Assembly (NCBI GenBank): GCA_036652695.1
Contig: JAVVVJ010000001.1
Location: forward strand, 113,574 to 177,573
Origin: Limiplasma sp036652695
Lineage (GTDB): Bacteria; Bacillota; Clostridia; Christensenellales; Aristaeellaceae
Direction of reading: 5' to 3'
Length of the DNA: 64,000 nt
Positions 8,459 to 15,368 of this stretch are shown piece by piece. Both the position numbers and the translations under genes were made by a program. Positions within the stretch are counted from its first letter, which is position 1. Each line of letters starts with the position of its first letter. The notes under the pieces were generated by a model. It was not told the origin of the DNA. It was given only the letters and a program-made list of their open reading frames with translations, and searched no databases.

Positions 8459-10322
8459 TTGCATGCACTCCCTTGTTGGTTGTTGAGGGGGCTGCGCACA
8501 GCCACAAGAGCAGCGGCGCGCATAGGTACAAAGGCATTGCGTAACGGAAGTAGGCGTTGACCGCCGAAAGCAGGCAGCCCGCAAGCGTGAACAGCGCGGG
8601 CACTGCGGCGAGCAGGTAACGGCGCTTGCCGCGCTTGAGCAGCAGCGCAAAGGCGAACAGGGTGATCCAGCCATAGAGCCCGGGCGCAATGAGCACGCGG
8701 TAGGGCGCGAAGGCCGTCAAGCCATCGGTAAAAGCCTTGAGCGCGTCGGAGCGGGGGTTGATGGAAAACGCAAACTTGCCCTCCAGCCCCGTGGTGCGCC
8801 CTTGACTGCCAATGAGCAGCGTTGGCTTGATGGTGGATAGAAAGCCCGGGTAGAGGTAGCCGTAGGTGTTATGAAAGGTGGCGCTTAGGCAGGTGGCGGG
8901 GTGCGTGCGAAGCAAGGAGAGCCAAGTCTGCCAAAAGGCGTGCTTCTGTGCGGCGGTCGCGTCCTCGCGCCACAGGAGCTTGATGGGATCGCTGAGCTCG
9001 CCGTTGTAGGCGGCGTGAAGCTCCTCCAGCGGCAGCACGCCGTTGATGGCCTCGGCATCGGCGGCGGAAATCGACTCGCTGGCCACCACGCGCGCCACCT
9101 GCTGCAAGGGGATGGAGTAATTCTCGGTTTCCGGCATGGGCAGGATATGAAGCGCCGGAATCACAAGGAGGTGGAGCGCAAGGAATACCATAAGCGTGCA
9201 GCCAAGCGCGGCGGTTGGGGCAAGCCACAGCCGGGGCGGCATCCCGGCTGCGCTCCGCTTTGTGCGCAGGGTCCAAAAAAGCAATAGCGCCAGCGTCAGC
9301 AGCGCCAGATATACGCCGGGGTTTCGCGTAAGCGCGCAAAGCACGGCGGCTAGGCAAAGCCCCACGATTTGGCTTGGCGCGGGGCGTTCCCCGGCAGACG
9401 TATGCAAAAGCCGCCATACGCAAAGCGAAAGGTACAGCACCGCCATGGCAAAGTTGGTATCCTTGCCCACGCAAAACGCAAACAGCGGAAAGATGGGGCA
9501 AAGCGCGTAAAACGCGAGCGAGCCCCAGCACAGCCAGCGCGGCGCGGCGCTCAGCGCCATTTCGCAAAGCAGCGTGCCCAGCAGCCATGCCATCAGCAGC
9601 GCCTGCGTGCAGCAGTAGAGCGCAACCGTAACATCCCCACTGGCAAACAGCAGGCCGATGCGGCGGCAGACATCGATCAGGAAGGTTTGAAAGATGGGGT
9701 TCCCATTGGAAAGCGGCACAACGCCAAGGATTTCCCTGAGCTGGGTGAGGCTGTCGTTGCTGACCACGCCGGGAAAGGTGCAGGCGTACCACGGAAGCCA
9801 GCATAGCAGGAGCGCGGCTGCAAAGCAGGGCGCAAGGATGCGCGGCGGCAGGCTCAAAACGCGGCGTGCAAGGCGGGTGGGGGCGCGCTCCTGCGGTGCG
9901 GCGGCTTGTTTGGCAATCGCCGCGCGCGGCTTGTCCAGCGCGAAAGCCAACGCGCGCATGGCGGCAAAATAGGCGAGGCTTTGCCCGGCAAAGGCCAGCA
10001 GCGCCTTTGCCTTGTGCGCGAACACCAGCTCCGCCGTGCCCAGCGCCAGAAAGCTTTGCCCCAGCACGCGCACGCCCGCGAACAGCGCGGCTAACAGCCA
10101 AAAGCGAACGCCGCGCAGACGGGCGTTTTCCCGCGGCTGCGCAAGCCACGCGGCGTACGCAAGCCACAAAAGCGCAAACCCAGCGGCGCAGCTTACGGCG
10201 TTGAGCAGCGTGAAAGCGGCGGCTTGAGAGGAAAGCGTTATCACAAACGCGGGGAAGGTAAGCGCCGCCAGCAGCAAGGCCCACGCGGCGGGCCTCCAAT
10301 GGCGGGGCGGAGACTTTGACAC
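8427..10322 (-). CDS. DUF6020-like polytopic membrane protein
   Basis: About 631 residues with some 12-14 hydrophobic helices. The central region PGVVSNDSLTQLREILG and NGNPIFQTFLIDVCRRIG matches the pattern seen in the DUF6020 family of Clostridia, which resembles dolichyl-phosphate-mannose mannosyltransferase-like GT-C proteins; GKDTNFAMAVLYLSL is another conserved-looking loop. I infer a role in surface polymer glycosylation from the neighbours (GT2, DUF354, GT-C-like). Start: a GTG at 10322 has GGGAGG about 8 bases upstream; the alternative GTG at 10331 lies inside that site. It is the first gene of the minus-strand run and has a good promoter at 10359-10387. Confidence 0.7.
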   Translation of the reverse strand: MSKSPPRHWRPAAWALLLAALTFPAFVITLSSQAAAFTLLNAVSCAAGFALLWLAYAAWLAQPRENARLRGVRFWLLAALFAGVRVLGQSFLALGTAELVFAHKAKALLAFAGQSLAYFAAMRALAFALDKPRAAIAKQAAAPQERAPTRLARRVLSLPPRILAPCFAAALLLCWLPWYACTFPGVVSNDSLTQLREILGVVPLSNGNPIFQTFLIDVCRRIGLLFASGDVTVALYCCTQALLMAWLLGTLLCEMALSAAPRWLCWGSLAFYALCPIFPLFAFCVGKDTNFAMAVLYLSLCVWRLLHTSAGERPAPSQIVGLCLAAVLCALTRNPGVYLALLTLALLLFWTLRTKRSAAGMPPRLWLAPTAALGCTLMVFLALHLLVIPALHILPMPETENYSIPLQQVARVVASESISAADAEAINGVLPLEELHAAYNGELSDPIKLLWREDATAAQKHAFWQTWLSLLRTHPATCLSATFHNTYGYLYPGFLSTIKPTLLIGSQGRTTGLEGKFAFSINPRSDALKAFTDGLTAFAPYRVLIAPGLYGWITLFAFALLLKRGKRRYLLAAVPALFTLAGCLLSAVNAYFRYAMPLYLCAPLLLWLCAAPSTTNKGVHANEADHSNSLL

Positions 10323-10358
10323 GCGCGGCACCTCCCATGCGACAAAATATTTCAGCTA

Positions 10359-10387
10359 ATGATAACTTTTTTTGTGAATGATGTCAA
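10359..10387 (-). promoter_or_regulatory. Sigma-A promoter of the glycan/membrane operon
   Basis: On the minus strand: TTGACA (10382-10387), 17 bases, TATCAT (10359-10364), about 37 bases upstream of the DUF6020 start. A near-consensus vegetative promoter that should drive the run down to at least 4189. Confidence 0.7.
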
Positions 10388-10452
10388 ACGGATGTTGGCG
10401 CGGCCTAAGGCCGCCATAGCCCACGGTACGGGGCTTTTACGCGGCTTTTGCG

Positions 10453-10484
10453 GCGGCTATGCGCGTCAAGCGGCGCATAACCGC
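10453..10484. other. 12-bp inverted repeat between divergent promoters
   Basis: GCGGCTATGCGC pairs with GCGCATAACCGC across an 8-base loop with one mismatch, in the spacer between the minus-strand glycan promoter and the murB promoter. It has no T-run, so it is not a standard terminator; it could be a protein-binding palindrome or a chance GC-rich structure. A short GCC-triplet run follows. Confidence 0.35.
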
Positions 10485-10518
10485 CGCCGCCGCCGCATAC
10501 AATATTCTGCGATCGCCT

Positions 10519-10547
10519 TTGACATCACGCGAAAAGTGCGATACAAT
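10519..10547 (+). promoter_or_regulatory. Sigma-A promoter of murB-rapZ
   Basis: TTGACA (10519-10524), 17-base spacer, TACAAT (10542-10547), about 65 bases upstream of the murB ATG. Close to consensus. Confidence 0.75.
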
Positions 10548-10611
10548 CAGTCGTATAAGGTCACACGCACAGCGGGCAGCGTGCCCATCCCTCCAGAGAG
10601 GAGTGATCCCC

Positions 10612-11577
10612 ATGGATGCGGAAACTCGTGAAAGGCTGCTAAATCAGCTAAGGGAAAGCATACCCAAAAAGCAAATCATCGAAAACGCACCCATGAGCCG
10701 CTATACCACTTTGCGGCTAGGCGGCCCGGCGGAGCTGTTGGTGGAAATCGCCACGCCCGATCAGCTAACGGCCGCGTATCAGGCGGCGGAGGCGCTGCAT
10801 GTGCCGGTTTTGCCGCTTGGCAACGGAAGCAATTTGCTGGTGCGCGATGGCGGCGTTCGCGGCGTGGTTTTGCATTTGGGCGACCTGTTTGCCAGCGTCA
10901 GCGAGCCGGCGCCCCTGCCGGATGGGCGCTTTGCCCTTTCTGCGCAGGCGGGCGCGACGCTTCAAAAGGTGTGCAACGTCGCGGCAGACTATGCGCTTAC
11001 GGGGCTTGAGTTCGCCTCCGGCATACCGGGCACGGTAGGCGGCGCGGTCTATATGAACGCGGGCGCGTATGGCGGCGAGATGAAGGATGTGGTGACCACC
11101 GTAACCGCTATCGACGCGGCGGGCAGCGTTGTGGCCTTTGAGGGCGACGCGCTGCGCTTTGGTTATCGCACAAGCGCGTTCAATCAGGAAAACAGCGGGC
11201 TTGCGGTCACTTCGGTAACGATATGCCTGCGCCCGGGGGATGAGGATACCATCCGCGCCACCATGCGCGAGTTCTCCTCCCGCCGCCGCGAGAAGCAGCC
11301 CATCAGCGTGCCGAGCTGCGGCAGCACCTTCAAACGGCCGGAGGGGCAGTTCGCGGGCACGTTGATTGATGAATGCGGCCTCAAAGGCCTCCGCATTGGC
11401 GGGGCGAGCGTATCCGAGCTGCACGCGGGCTTTTTGGTTAATGATGAAGGCGGCACAGCGGCGGATTTTTTGGCGCTGATCGCACAGGTGCAGCGCGTGG
11501 TGTGGGAGCAAAAGGGCGTCATGCTCCAGCCCGAGGTGCGCATTGTGGGAGAGGAAACGCTTGTGACGCTTGCGTAG
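10612..11577 (+). CDS. murB: UDP-N-acetylenolpyruvoylglucosamine reductase
   Basis: 321 residues; reduces UDP-GlcNAc-enolpyruvate to UDP-MurNAc with NADPH and FAD in the cytoplasmic stage of peptidoglycan synthesis. Seen: TLRLGGPAELLVE near the start, PLGNGSNLLVRDGG and EFASGIPGTVGGAVYMNAGAYGG (split: ASGIPGTVGG is the FAD-binding signature), the catalytic serine region PSCGSTFKRPEG and the C-terminal LQPEVRIVGE. The length and the lack of the extra E. coli domain fit a type II MurB. The ATG at 10612 follows GAGAGGAG with 8 bases between. rapZ follows 21 bases after the stop, a Firmicute arrangement (murB-rapZ-yvcK-whiA), but yvcK and whiA are not next here. Confidence 0.95.
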   Translation: MDAETRERLLNQLRESIPKKQIIENAPMSRYTTLRLGGPAELLVEIATPDQLTAAYQAAEALHVPVLPLGNGSNLLVRDGGVRGVVLHLGDLFASVSEPAPLPDGRFALSAQAGATLQKVCNVAADYALTGLEFASGIPGTVGGAVYMNAGAYGGEMKDVVTTVTAIDAAGSVVAFEGDALRFGYRTSAFNQENSGLAVTSVTICLRPGDEDTIRATMREFSSRRREKQPISVPSCGSTFKRPEGQFAGTLIDECGLKGLRIGGASVSELHAGFLVNDEGGTAADFLALIAQVQRVVWEQKGVMLQPEVRIVGEETLVTLA

Positions 11578-11598
11578 CACAAAAGAGGGGGAAAATCG

Positions 11599-12504
11599 AT
11601 GCACTATCTGATTCTGACCGGTATGAGCGGCGCGGGCAAGACCGTAGCTCTGCGATATTTGGAAGATATGGGTGCCCTATGTGTGGACAACCTGCCGCCC
11701 ATGATGGTGGTACCCTTTATGGAAGCGTGCCACAACAGCACCTTGCACAACCCCATCATTGCCATTGCGGCAGACGTGCGCTCCGGCGAATTTTTTGACG
11801 CCAAGGCCGTTACCAAGATGATCGACGAGGCGCGCACCGTTGGTTTCCACATTGATACCTTGTTTGTGGAGGCAAGCGATGATGTGCTTGTGAACCGCTA
11901 CAAGGAAACCAGGCGCGACCATCCGCTTACCGGCGAAGGGCTTTCGCTGGAGGAGGCCATCCGTGAGGAGCGCAACCGCCTGCAGCCCCTGCGCGAAACG
12001 GCGAACCACCTTTTTGATACCAGCAACCTGCGTCCCCGCGCTTTGCAAAGCAAGCTTTCCGAGCTTTTGCGGCATGCGGATGACGAGCCCTTGCTGCGCA
12101 TTGAAATTCTCAGCTTTGGCTTCAAGCGCGGCATTCCTCGCGAGGGGGATTTGGTATTTGACGTGCGCTTTTTGCCAAACCCCTTCTATATTCCTCAGCT
12201 GGGGAATCATACGGGGCTTGACCCGGACGTGAGGGATTTTGTGTTAAGCCACCCCGTAACGCAGGAATTCCTGAAGCGCTGCATGGACATGCTCCAATTT
12301 TTGATTCCGCATTACATTGCCGAGGGCAAGCACCGCTTGGTGATTGCTATTGGCTGCACGGGCGGCGCGCATCGAAGTGTTGCCATTGCCGAGTACATCA
12401 ATGTGCAGCTCAAGCTATTGCATTACCGCACCGCCGTGAACCACCGCGATATTGCCATTGAGCAAGCGCATTGGGCCGCAAAAAGCGAGTATGAAAAAGA
12501 ATGA
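11599..12504 (+). CDS. rapZ: RNase adapter / nucleotide-binding protein RapZ (YvcJ)
   Basis: 301 residues. The Walker A GMSGAGKT lies at residues 7-14 and the C-terminal domain holds IGCTGGAHRSVAIAE, the sugar-phosphate-binding signature of RapZ; FLPNPFYIPQL and DFVLSHPVTQEF are also typical. In enterobacteria RapZ senses GlcN6P and guides RNase E to GlmZ; in Bacillus YvcJ hydrolyses GTP and affects competence. Which role applies here cannot be told. It sits 21 bases after murB with AGAGGGGG before its ATG, so the two share a transcript; this links it to the amino-sugar and cell-wall pathway. Confidence 0.93.
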   Translation: MHYLILTGMSGAGKTVALRYLEDMGALCVDNLPPMMVVPFMEACHNSTLHNPIIAIAADVRSGEFFDAKAVTKMIDEARTVGFHIDTLFVEASDDVLVNRYKETRRDHPLTGEGLSLEEAIREERNRLQPLRETANHLFDTSNLRPRALQSKLSELLRHADDEPLLRIEILSFGFKRGIPREGDLVFDVRFLPNPFYIPQLGNHTGLDPDVRDFVLSHPVTQEFLKRCMDMLQFLIPHYIAEGKHRLVIAIGCTGGAHRSVAIAEYINVQLKLLHYRTAVNHRDIAIEQAHWAAKSEYEKE

Positions 12505-12952
12505 CGTTTAGCGGAAGCTCCTGTGATGAATGCGCAACGGAAGGGTCAAATCTTTGTGACTTTTTGACGCGTAGCGGCGCAAAGCAGCCATCTATAGGCT
12601 GTATAGGCAGAAATAAAAAAGATTTTTCATGTAAACCCTCTAACCGAAAACAATTTCTGTACAACAAAGAATGACAAGGCTTTCCCGCGGAGGCGCAGAC
12701 GCGCCTCCGTCATTTTTTTTGACCATACGTCAGAAAAACTGTGTAAGACAAGGCTGATCAACGAAAAAAGCTGGACGTTTTTTGTATTTTTTTCAAATTG
12801 AAACCGCTTAATGTGTCGCATTGTAAAATATTCGTTCTATTAATCACGAAAAACACAAGGCGCGCCGTTGTTGTGATATAATGCGGAAAAAGGGATAAGA
12901 GCGGCCTTTTTTTGAGGTTTCAGCCTGTGAAAAACGGTAGGAGGAATGTGAA
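12505..12952 (+). other. Intergenic region with spo0A leader
   Basis: 448 bases without a gene. It holds the terminator at 12689-12720, an AT-rich stretch of about 180 bases, and a TATAAT at 12877-12882 about 70 bases before the spo0A start. No good -35 is found at the usual distance (CACAAG), suggesting an activator or another sigma factor. A TGTCGCA at about 12814 loosely resembles a Spo0A box (TGTCGAA), too weak to call. Confidence 0.4.
12689..12720 (+). terminator. Rho-independent terminator downstream of rapZ
   Basis: GGAGGCGC, loop AGAC, GCGCCTCC, then GTCA and eight Ts. The stem can be extended by ATGAC/GTCAT further out. It ends the murB-rapZ transcript about 185 bases after the stop. 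Confidence 0.8.
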
Positions 12953-13729
12953 GTGCACAGTACACGGGTCCTCGTTGTGGACGATCATAGCTCACTGCGA
13001 AAGACAATGGCGGAGTTTCTACGAAAGCAGGAAGGCATCGATATCGTCAAAGAGGCTGGTAATGGGGTGGAAGCGCTGAAGCGATTGAGCGAGGAGCGTT
13101 TTGACATTCTAGTGACAGATATCGTAATGCCAATGATGGATGGGTACACGCTGCTGGAGGAAATGAAGCGCTTGCAGCTAAACCCCGTGCCTAAGGTGAT
13201 CGTGGCAACCGCCCTTGGCCGTGATGATTTTGTGCTACGCGCCGTACAAATGGGCGTGATGTTCTACCTTGTAAAGCCCTTTGAAGTGGAGCATCTATTG
13301 GGACATATCAAAGAAATCCGCGAAAGCGAGGCGGGCATGCCCGTTGCCATGCGCACCGCTGTAGCGCCCGCCAAGGTTGTATCGCTGGATGAGCGCCTGA
13401 GCAGCCTGTTTTTGACCATTGGCATTCCTGCGCATATCAAGGGCTATCATTTTCTGCGCGAAGGCGTCAAGATGGTTGTGGACAATCCGGACGTTATCAA
13501 CCGCATCACCAAGGAGCTTTATCCCGGGATCGCCAAGCATTTTGGCACCAGCGCGAGCAAGGTGGAGCGTGCCATTCGCCACGCGATTGAAGTTGCGTGG
13601 AACCGCGGCAGGATTGAGACTTTGAACAATATGTTCGGCTGCAAGGTTTGCACGCCGGAGGATAAACCCACCAATGGCGAGTTCATCGCCATGATCGCCG
13701 ACAAGCTCAGCTTGGAAAGGACGGCGTAA
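12953..13729 (+). CDS. spo0A: Stage 0 sporulation master regulator Spo0A
   Basis: 258 residues, GTG start with TAGGAGG 8 bases upstream. Residues 1-125 are a receiver: LVVDDHSSLR, phosphoacceptor Asp in LVTDIVMPMMDG, Thr/Ala in VIVATALG, Lys in YLVKPFE. Residues ~145-255 are the Spo0A C-terminal DNA-binding domain, with IGIPAHIKGYHFLREGV and SKVERAIRHAIEVAWNRG (recognition helix). This marks an endospore-forming lineage. Phosphorylated Spo0A dimerises and binds TGTCGAA boxes. It stands alone: the usual recN-spoIVB-spo0A neighbourhood is missing, and spo0A is followed by its own terminator. In Clostridia orphan kinases phosphorylate Spo0A directly; whether kinases in this window do so is unknown. 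Confidence 0.95.
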   Translation: MHSTRVLVVDDHSSLRKTMAEFLRKQEGIDIVKEAGNGVEALKRLSEERFDILVTDIVMPMMDGYTLLEEMKRLQLNPVPKVIVATALGRDDFVLRAVQMGVMFYLVKPFEVEHLLGHIKEIRESEAGMPVAMRTAVAPAKVVSLDERLSSLFLTIGIPAHIKGYHFLREGVKMVVDNPDVINRITKELYPGIAKHFGTSASKVERAIRHAIEVAWNRGRIETLNNMFGCKVCTPEDKPTNGEFIAMIADKLSLERTA

Positions 13730-13803
13730 GGAAGGGTAGACGACGCCCATGCGATGCTGTGCGGCGGCTGCCGCATGGCGGGGAAGCGTGCGTATATCAC
13801 AAA

Positions 13804-13838
13804 GCTGGGCGACCATTGGTCGCCCAGCGCCTTTTTTT
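13804..13838 (+). terminator. Rho-independent terminator of spo0A
   Basis: GCTGGGCGACC, loop ATT, GGTCGCCCAGC, GCC, then seven Ts. A perfect 11-bp stem. Confidence 0.9.
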
Positions 13839-13875
13839 GAATTCATGCCAGCCGCGTTCATCATGCGGGGGAACG

Positions 13876-14159
13876 CGGCGTTCGCTAGCGCTCATCCAGC
13901 GAACGCGCTCCAGCAGCTCTTTGAAAGAATCCTTACCAAATGCGGAAATTCGTGGCGTGCTTGGAGTTTACACAATAGCCCACAGAAATAATAGCATCAA
14001 GGGTATCAAACTTTTTCTTGCGCCCTCTTGTTGAACTACCGAGAAATCCTCGGCAGTTGCCGACTCACTCAGTTCACCCTCTGCGTAAATATTTTTTAGG
14101 TGCAGAGATATAGTATCCGATGAGCAGTCGAAAAGCGCAGCCATTATCTTTTCCTCCAT
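13876..14159 (-). pseudogene. Decayed RhuM-family gene fragment
   Basis: On the minus strand three consecutive pieces in different frames read as one RhuM-like protein. First, MAALFDCSSDTISLHLKNI and YAEGELSES (RhuM: MAxLF...HxxNIxxEGEL). Then, after a frame change near 14025, FDTLDAIISVGYCVNSKHAT then NFRIW, which matches the very conserved NLDAIISVGYRVNSKRATxFRIW. After a stop and a further shift comes GKDSFKELLERVRWMSASER, the later RELLERVRSIRASERR element; the stretch between is deleted. Full RhuM proteins are ~340 residues; only ~95 remain. RhuM genes are associated with mobile islands and phage-like DNA, so this is probably a scar of past insertion. Confidence 0.75.
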
Positions 14160-14272
14160 TTCGATTCTGAGGCTTGACAGATCCGTGCCAGAGCATCAAA
14201 ATCTGGACGTTTCATATTGCGCTTACAATCATTGTTGAGCTGTGTCCTCTGGAGAGCAGCCTTTTTAAAAGA

Positions 14273-14339
14273 CAAAAAAACAGGCGACTGCCGCGGACGC
14301 AGGAAAAAAAGCCTTTCCTGTCCGCCACAATCGCCTGTG
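14273..14339 (-). terminator. Terminator of the minus-strand response regulator
   Basis: Read on the minus strand: ACAGGCGA outer arm, inner GCGGAC..AGGAAA arms pairing across a short loop, closing TCGCCTGT, followed by seven Ts (A-run at 14274-14280 on the plus strand). It lies about 140 bases beyond the stop at 14478. Confidence 0.65.
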
Positions 14340-14345
14340 GCATGC

Positions 14346-14418
14346 GCTCTGCGCTCTATGCGCAGCCGCGCTCCTCTTCATGCGGTTACGCTCTGCGCTC
14401 TATGCACAGCCGCGCTCC
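14346..14418. repeat. 29-bp direct repeat, two copies, 44-bp period
   Basis: GCTCTGCGCTCTATGCGCAG followed by CCGCGCTCC at 14346-14374 recurs at 14390-14418 with one change (GCGCAG to GCACAG). It sits between the response regulator stop and its terminator; a short local duplication of unknown meaning. Confidence 0.6.
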
Positions 14419-14477
14419 GCAATCGCGTATCCAGCCGTTGTTCGCTTTGCGCCCCATGTGCCCGATGCGCCCCGCGC

Positions 14478-15113
14478 TTACGCCAGCTTCAGCCGATACC
14501 CACATTTATACACAGTTTCAATGTACTCGCCGCCCAGCTTCTTGCGTAGCCGCTGCACATGCACGTCCACGGTGCGCGTTTCCCCAATGCTCTGGTAGCC
14601 CCAGGCCTTGCGCAGCAGCTGCTCGCGGCTCACGGGCATATCGGGCTTTTCCATCAGCGCCAGCAACAGCGCAAACTCCTGCGCCGTCAGCTCCACGCGG
14701 CGGCCGTCCAGTAACGCCACGCGTTCCTTTTCATCCAACGCGATCTCGCGCAGGGAACCGGTTTCCTCAAGCAGCGCATTTACCTTTGTAAGCAGCCCCT
14801 TGGTGGAGAACGGTAGCGTAAGCACATCCGAACGCCCTGCGTACAGCGCGCGCAGATGCGCGCTCATCTTGCGATCAGCGGTCAAAAACAGCACCGAGCA
14901 GCCGCGGCGCAGGAACTGTTCAAACAGCGGGCGGCACGCCGTCCACTTCAAGCGCGCATCCAGCAAAATCAGCGGATGGCTATCCGCACGCAGCTCCTCC
15001 AACTCGGCATTGTTTTCATTGCAGAGCCGTACGTCCAATTTCTCTTTCCCCAAAGAGTCGCAAAGGCGCTTTGCAATGCTTTCGTCGGGTTCGTAGATCA
15101 AAATGGTTGCCAT
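14478..15113 (-). CDS. OmpR/PhoB-type response regulator, atypical receiver
   Basis: 211 residues. Residues ~1-115 form a receiver: acidic pair in IYEPDESIAK, candidate phosphoacceptor Asp in LILLDARLK, Thr in LFLTADRK. The conserved Lys of the 'xxKPF' motif is missing: the segment reads VLTLPFSTKG. Residues ~120-210 are a winged helix with LTAQEFALLLALMEKP, VDVHVQRLRKKLG and the wing VYKCGYRLKLA. No kinase lies beside it, so it is an orphan, and the missing Lys suggests phosphorylation-independent or altered switching. The start has GAGGTGA 4 bases upstream. DNA-binding activity is very likely; targets are unknown. Confidence 0.88.
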   Translation of the reverse strand: MATILIYEPDESIAKRLCDSLGKEKLDVRLCNENNAELEELRADSHPLILLDARLKWTACRPLFEQFLRRGCSVLFLTADRKMSAHLRALYAGRSDVLTLPFSTKGLLTKVNALLEETGSLREIALDEKERVALLDGRRVELTAQEFALLLALMEKPDMPVSREQLLRKAWGYQSIGETRTVDVHVQRLRKKLGGEYIETVYKCGYRLKLA

Positions 15114-15266
15114 GCGATCACCTCACATCTATTATGACGAAACAACTTGTCCATTTGTTGCACATTATGTGAACAAACTGAAACAAAATCTAAAAACATG
15201 GCTTTTTTCTTTCGTCCGCGCGCCTAGCAAACAGGCAAAAGGGCTTGCGCGGCTTGCTTTTTTTGA

Positions 15267-15295
15267 TTGACACCCCCATTGCTTTCCTCTATAAT
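15267..15295 (+). promoter_or_regulatory. Sigma-A promoter of alaS
   Basis: TTGACA (15267-15272), 17-base spacer, TATAAT (15290-15295): a perfect consensus promoter 74 bases before the alaS ATG. No T-box motif is seen in the leader. Confidence 0.85.
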
Positions 15296-15368
15296 AAGCA
15301 AGCGTCCTTTGCCGCCAATGGCGGTTCAAAATACACGCGATTGTTACGATGATAAGGAGAGAACATCG

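Noticed and set aside
8869..10338. 489-residue open frame overlapping the DUF6020 gene
   Set aside because: It lies in another frame of the same strand and is Arg/Ala-rich without recognisable domains; the DUF6020 frame has hydrophobic helices and a ribosome site.
12800..12830. TGTCGCA as a Spo0A box upstream of spo0A
   Set aside because: One mismatch in the key core and no second site; too weak to claim.
14174..14791. 205-residue frame across the terminator and regulator region
   Set aside because: It overlaps a terminator and the real response-regulator gene in the opposite strand; low-complexity Ala/Arg/Pro content.
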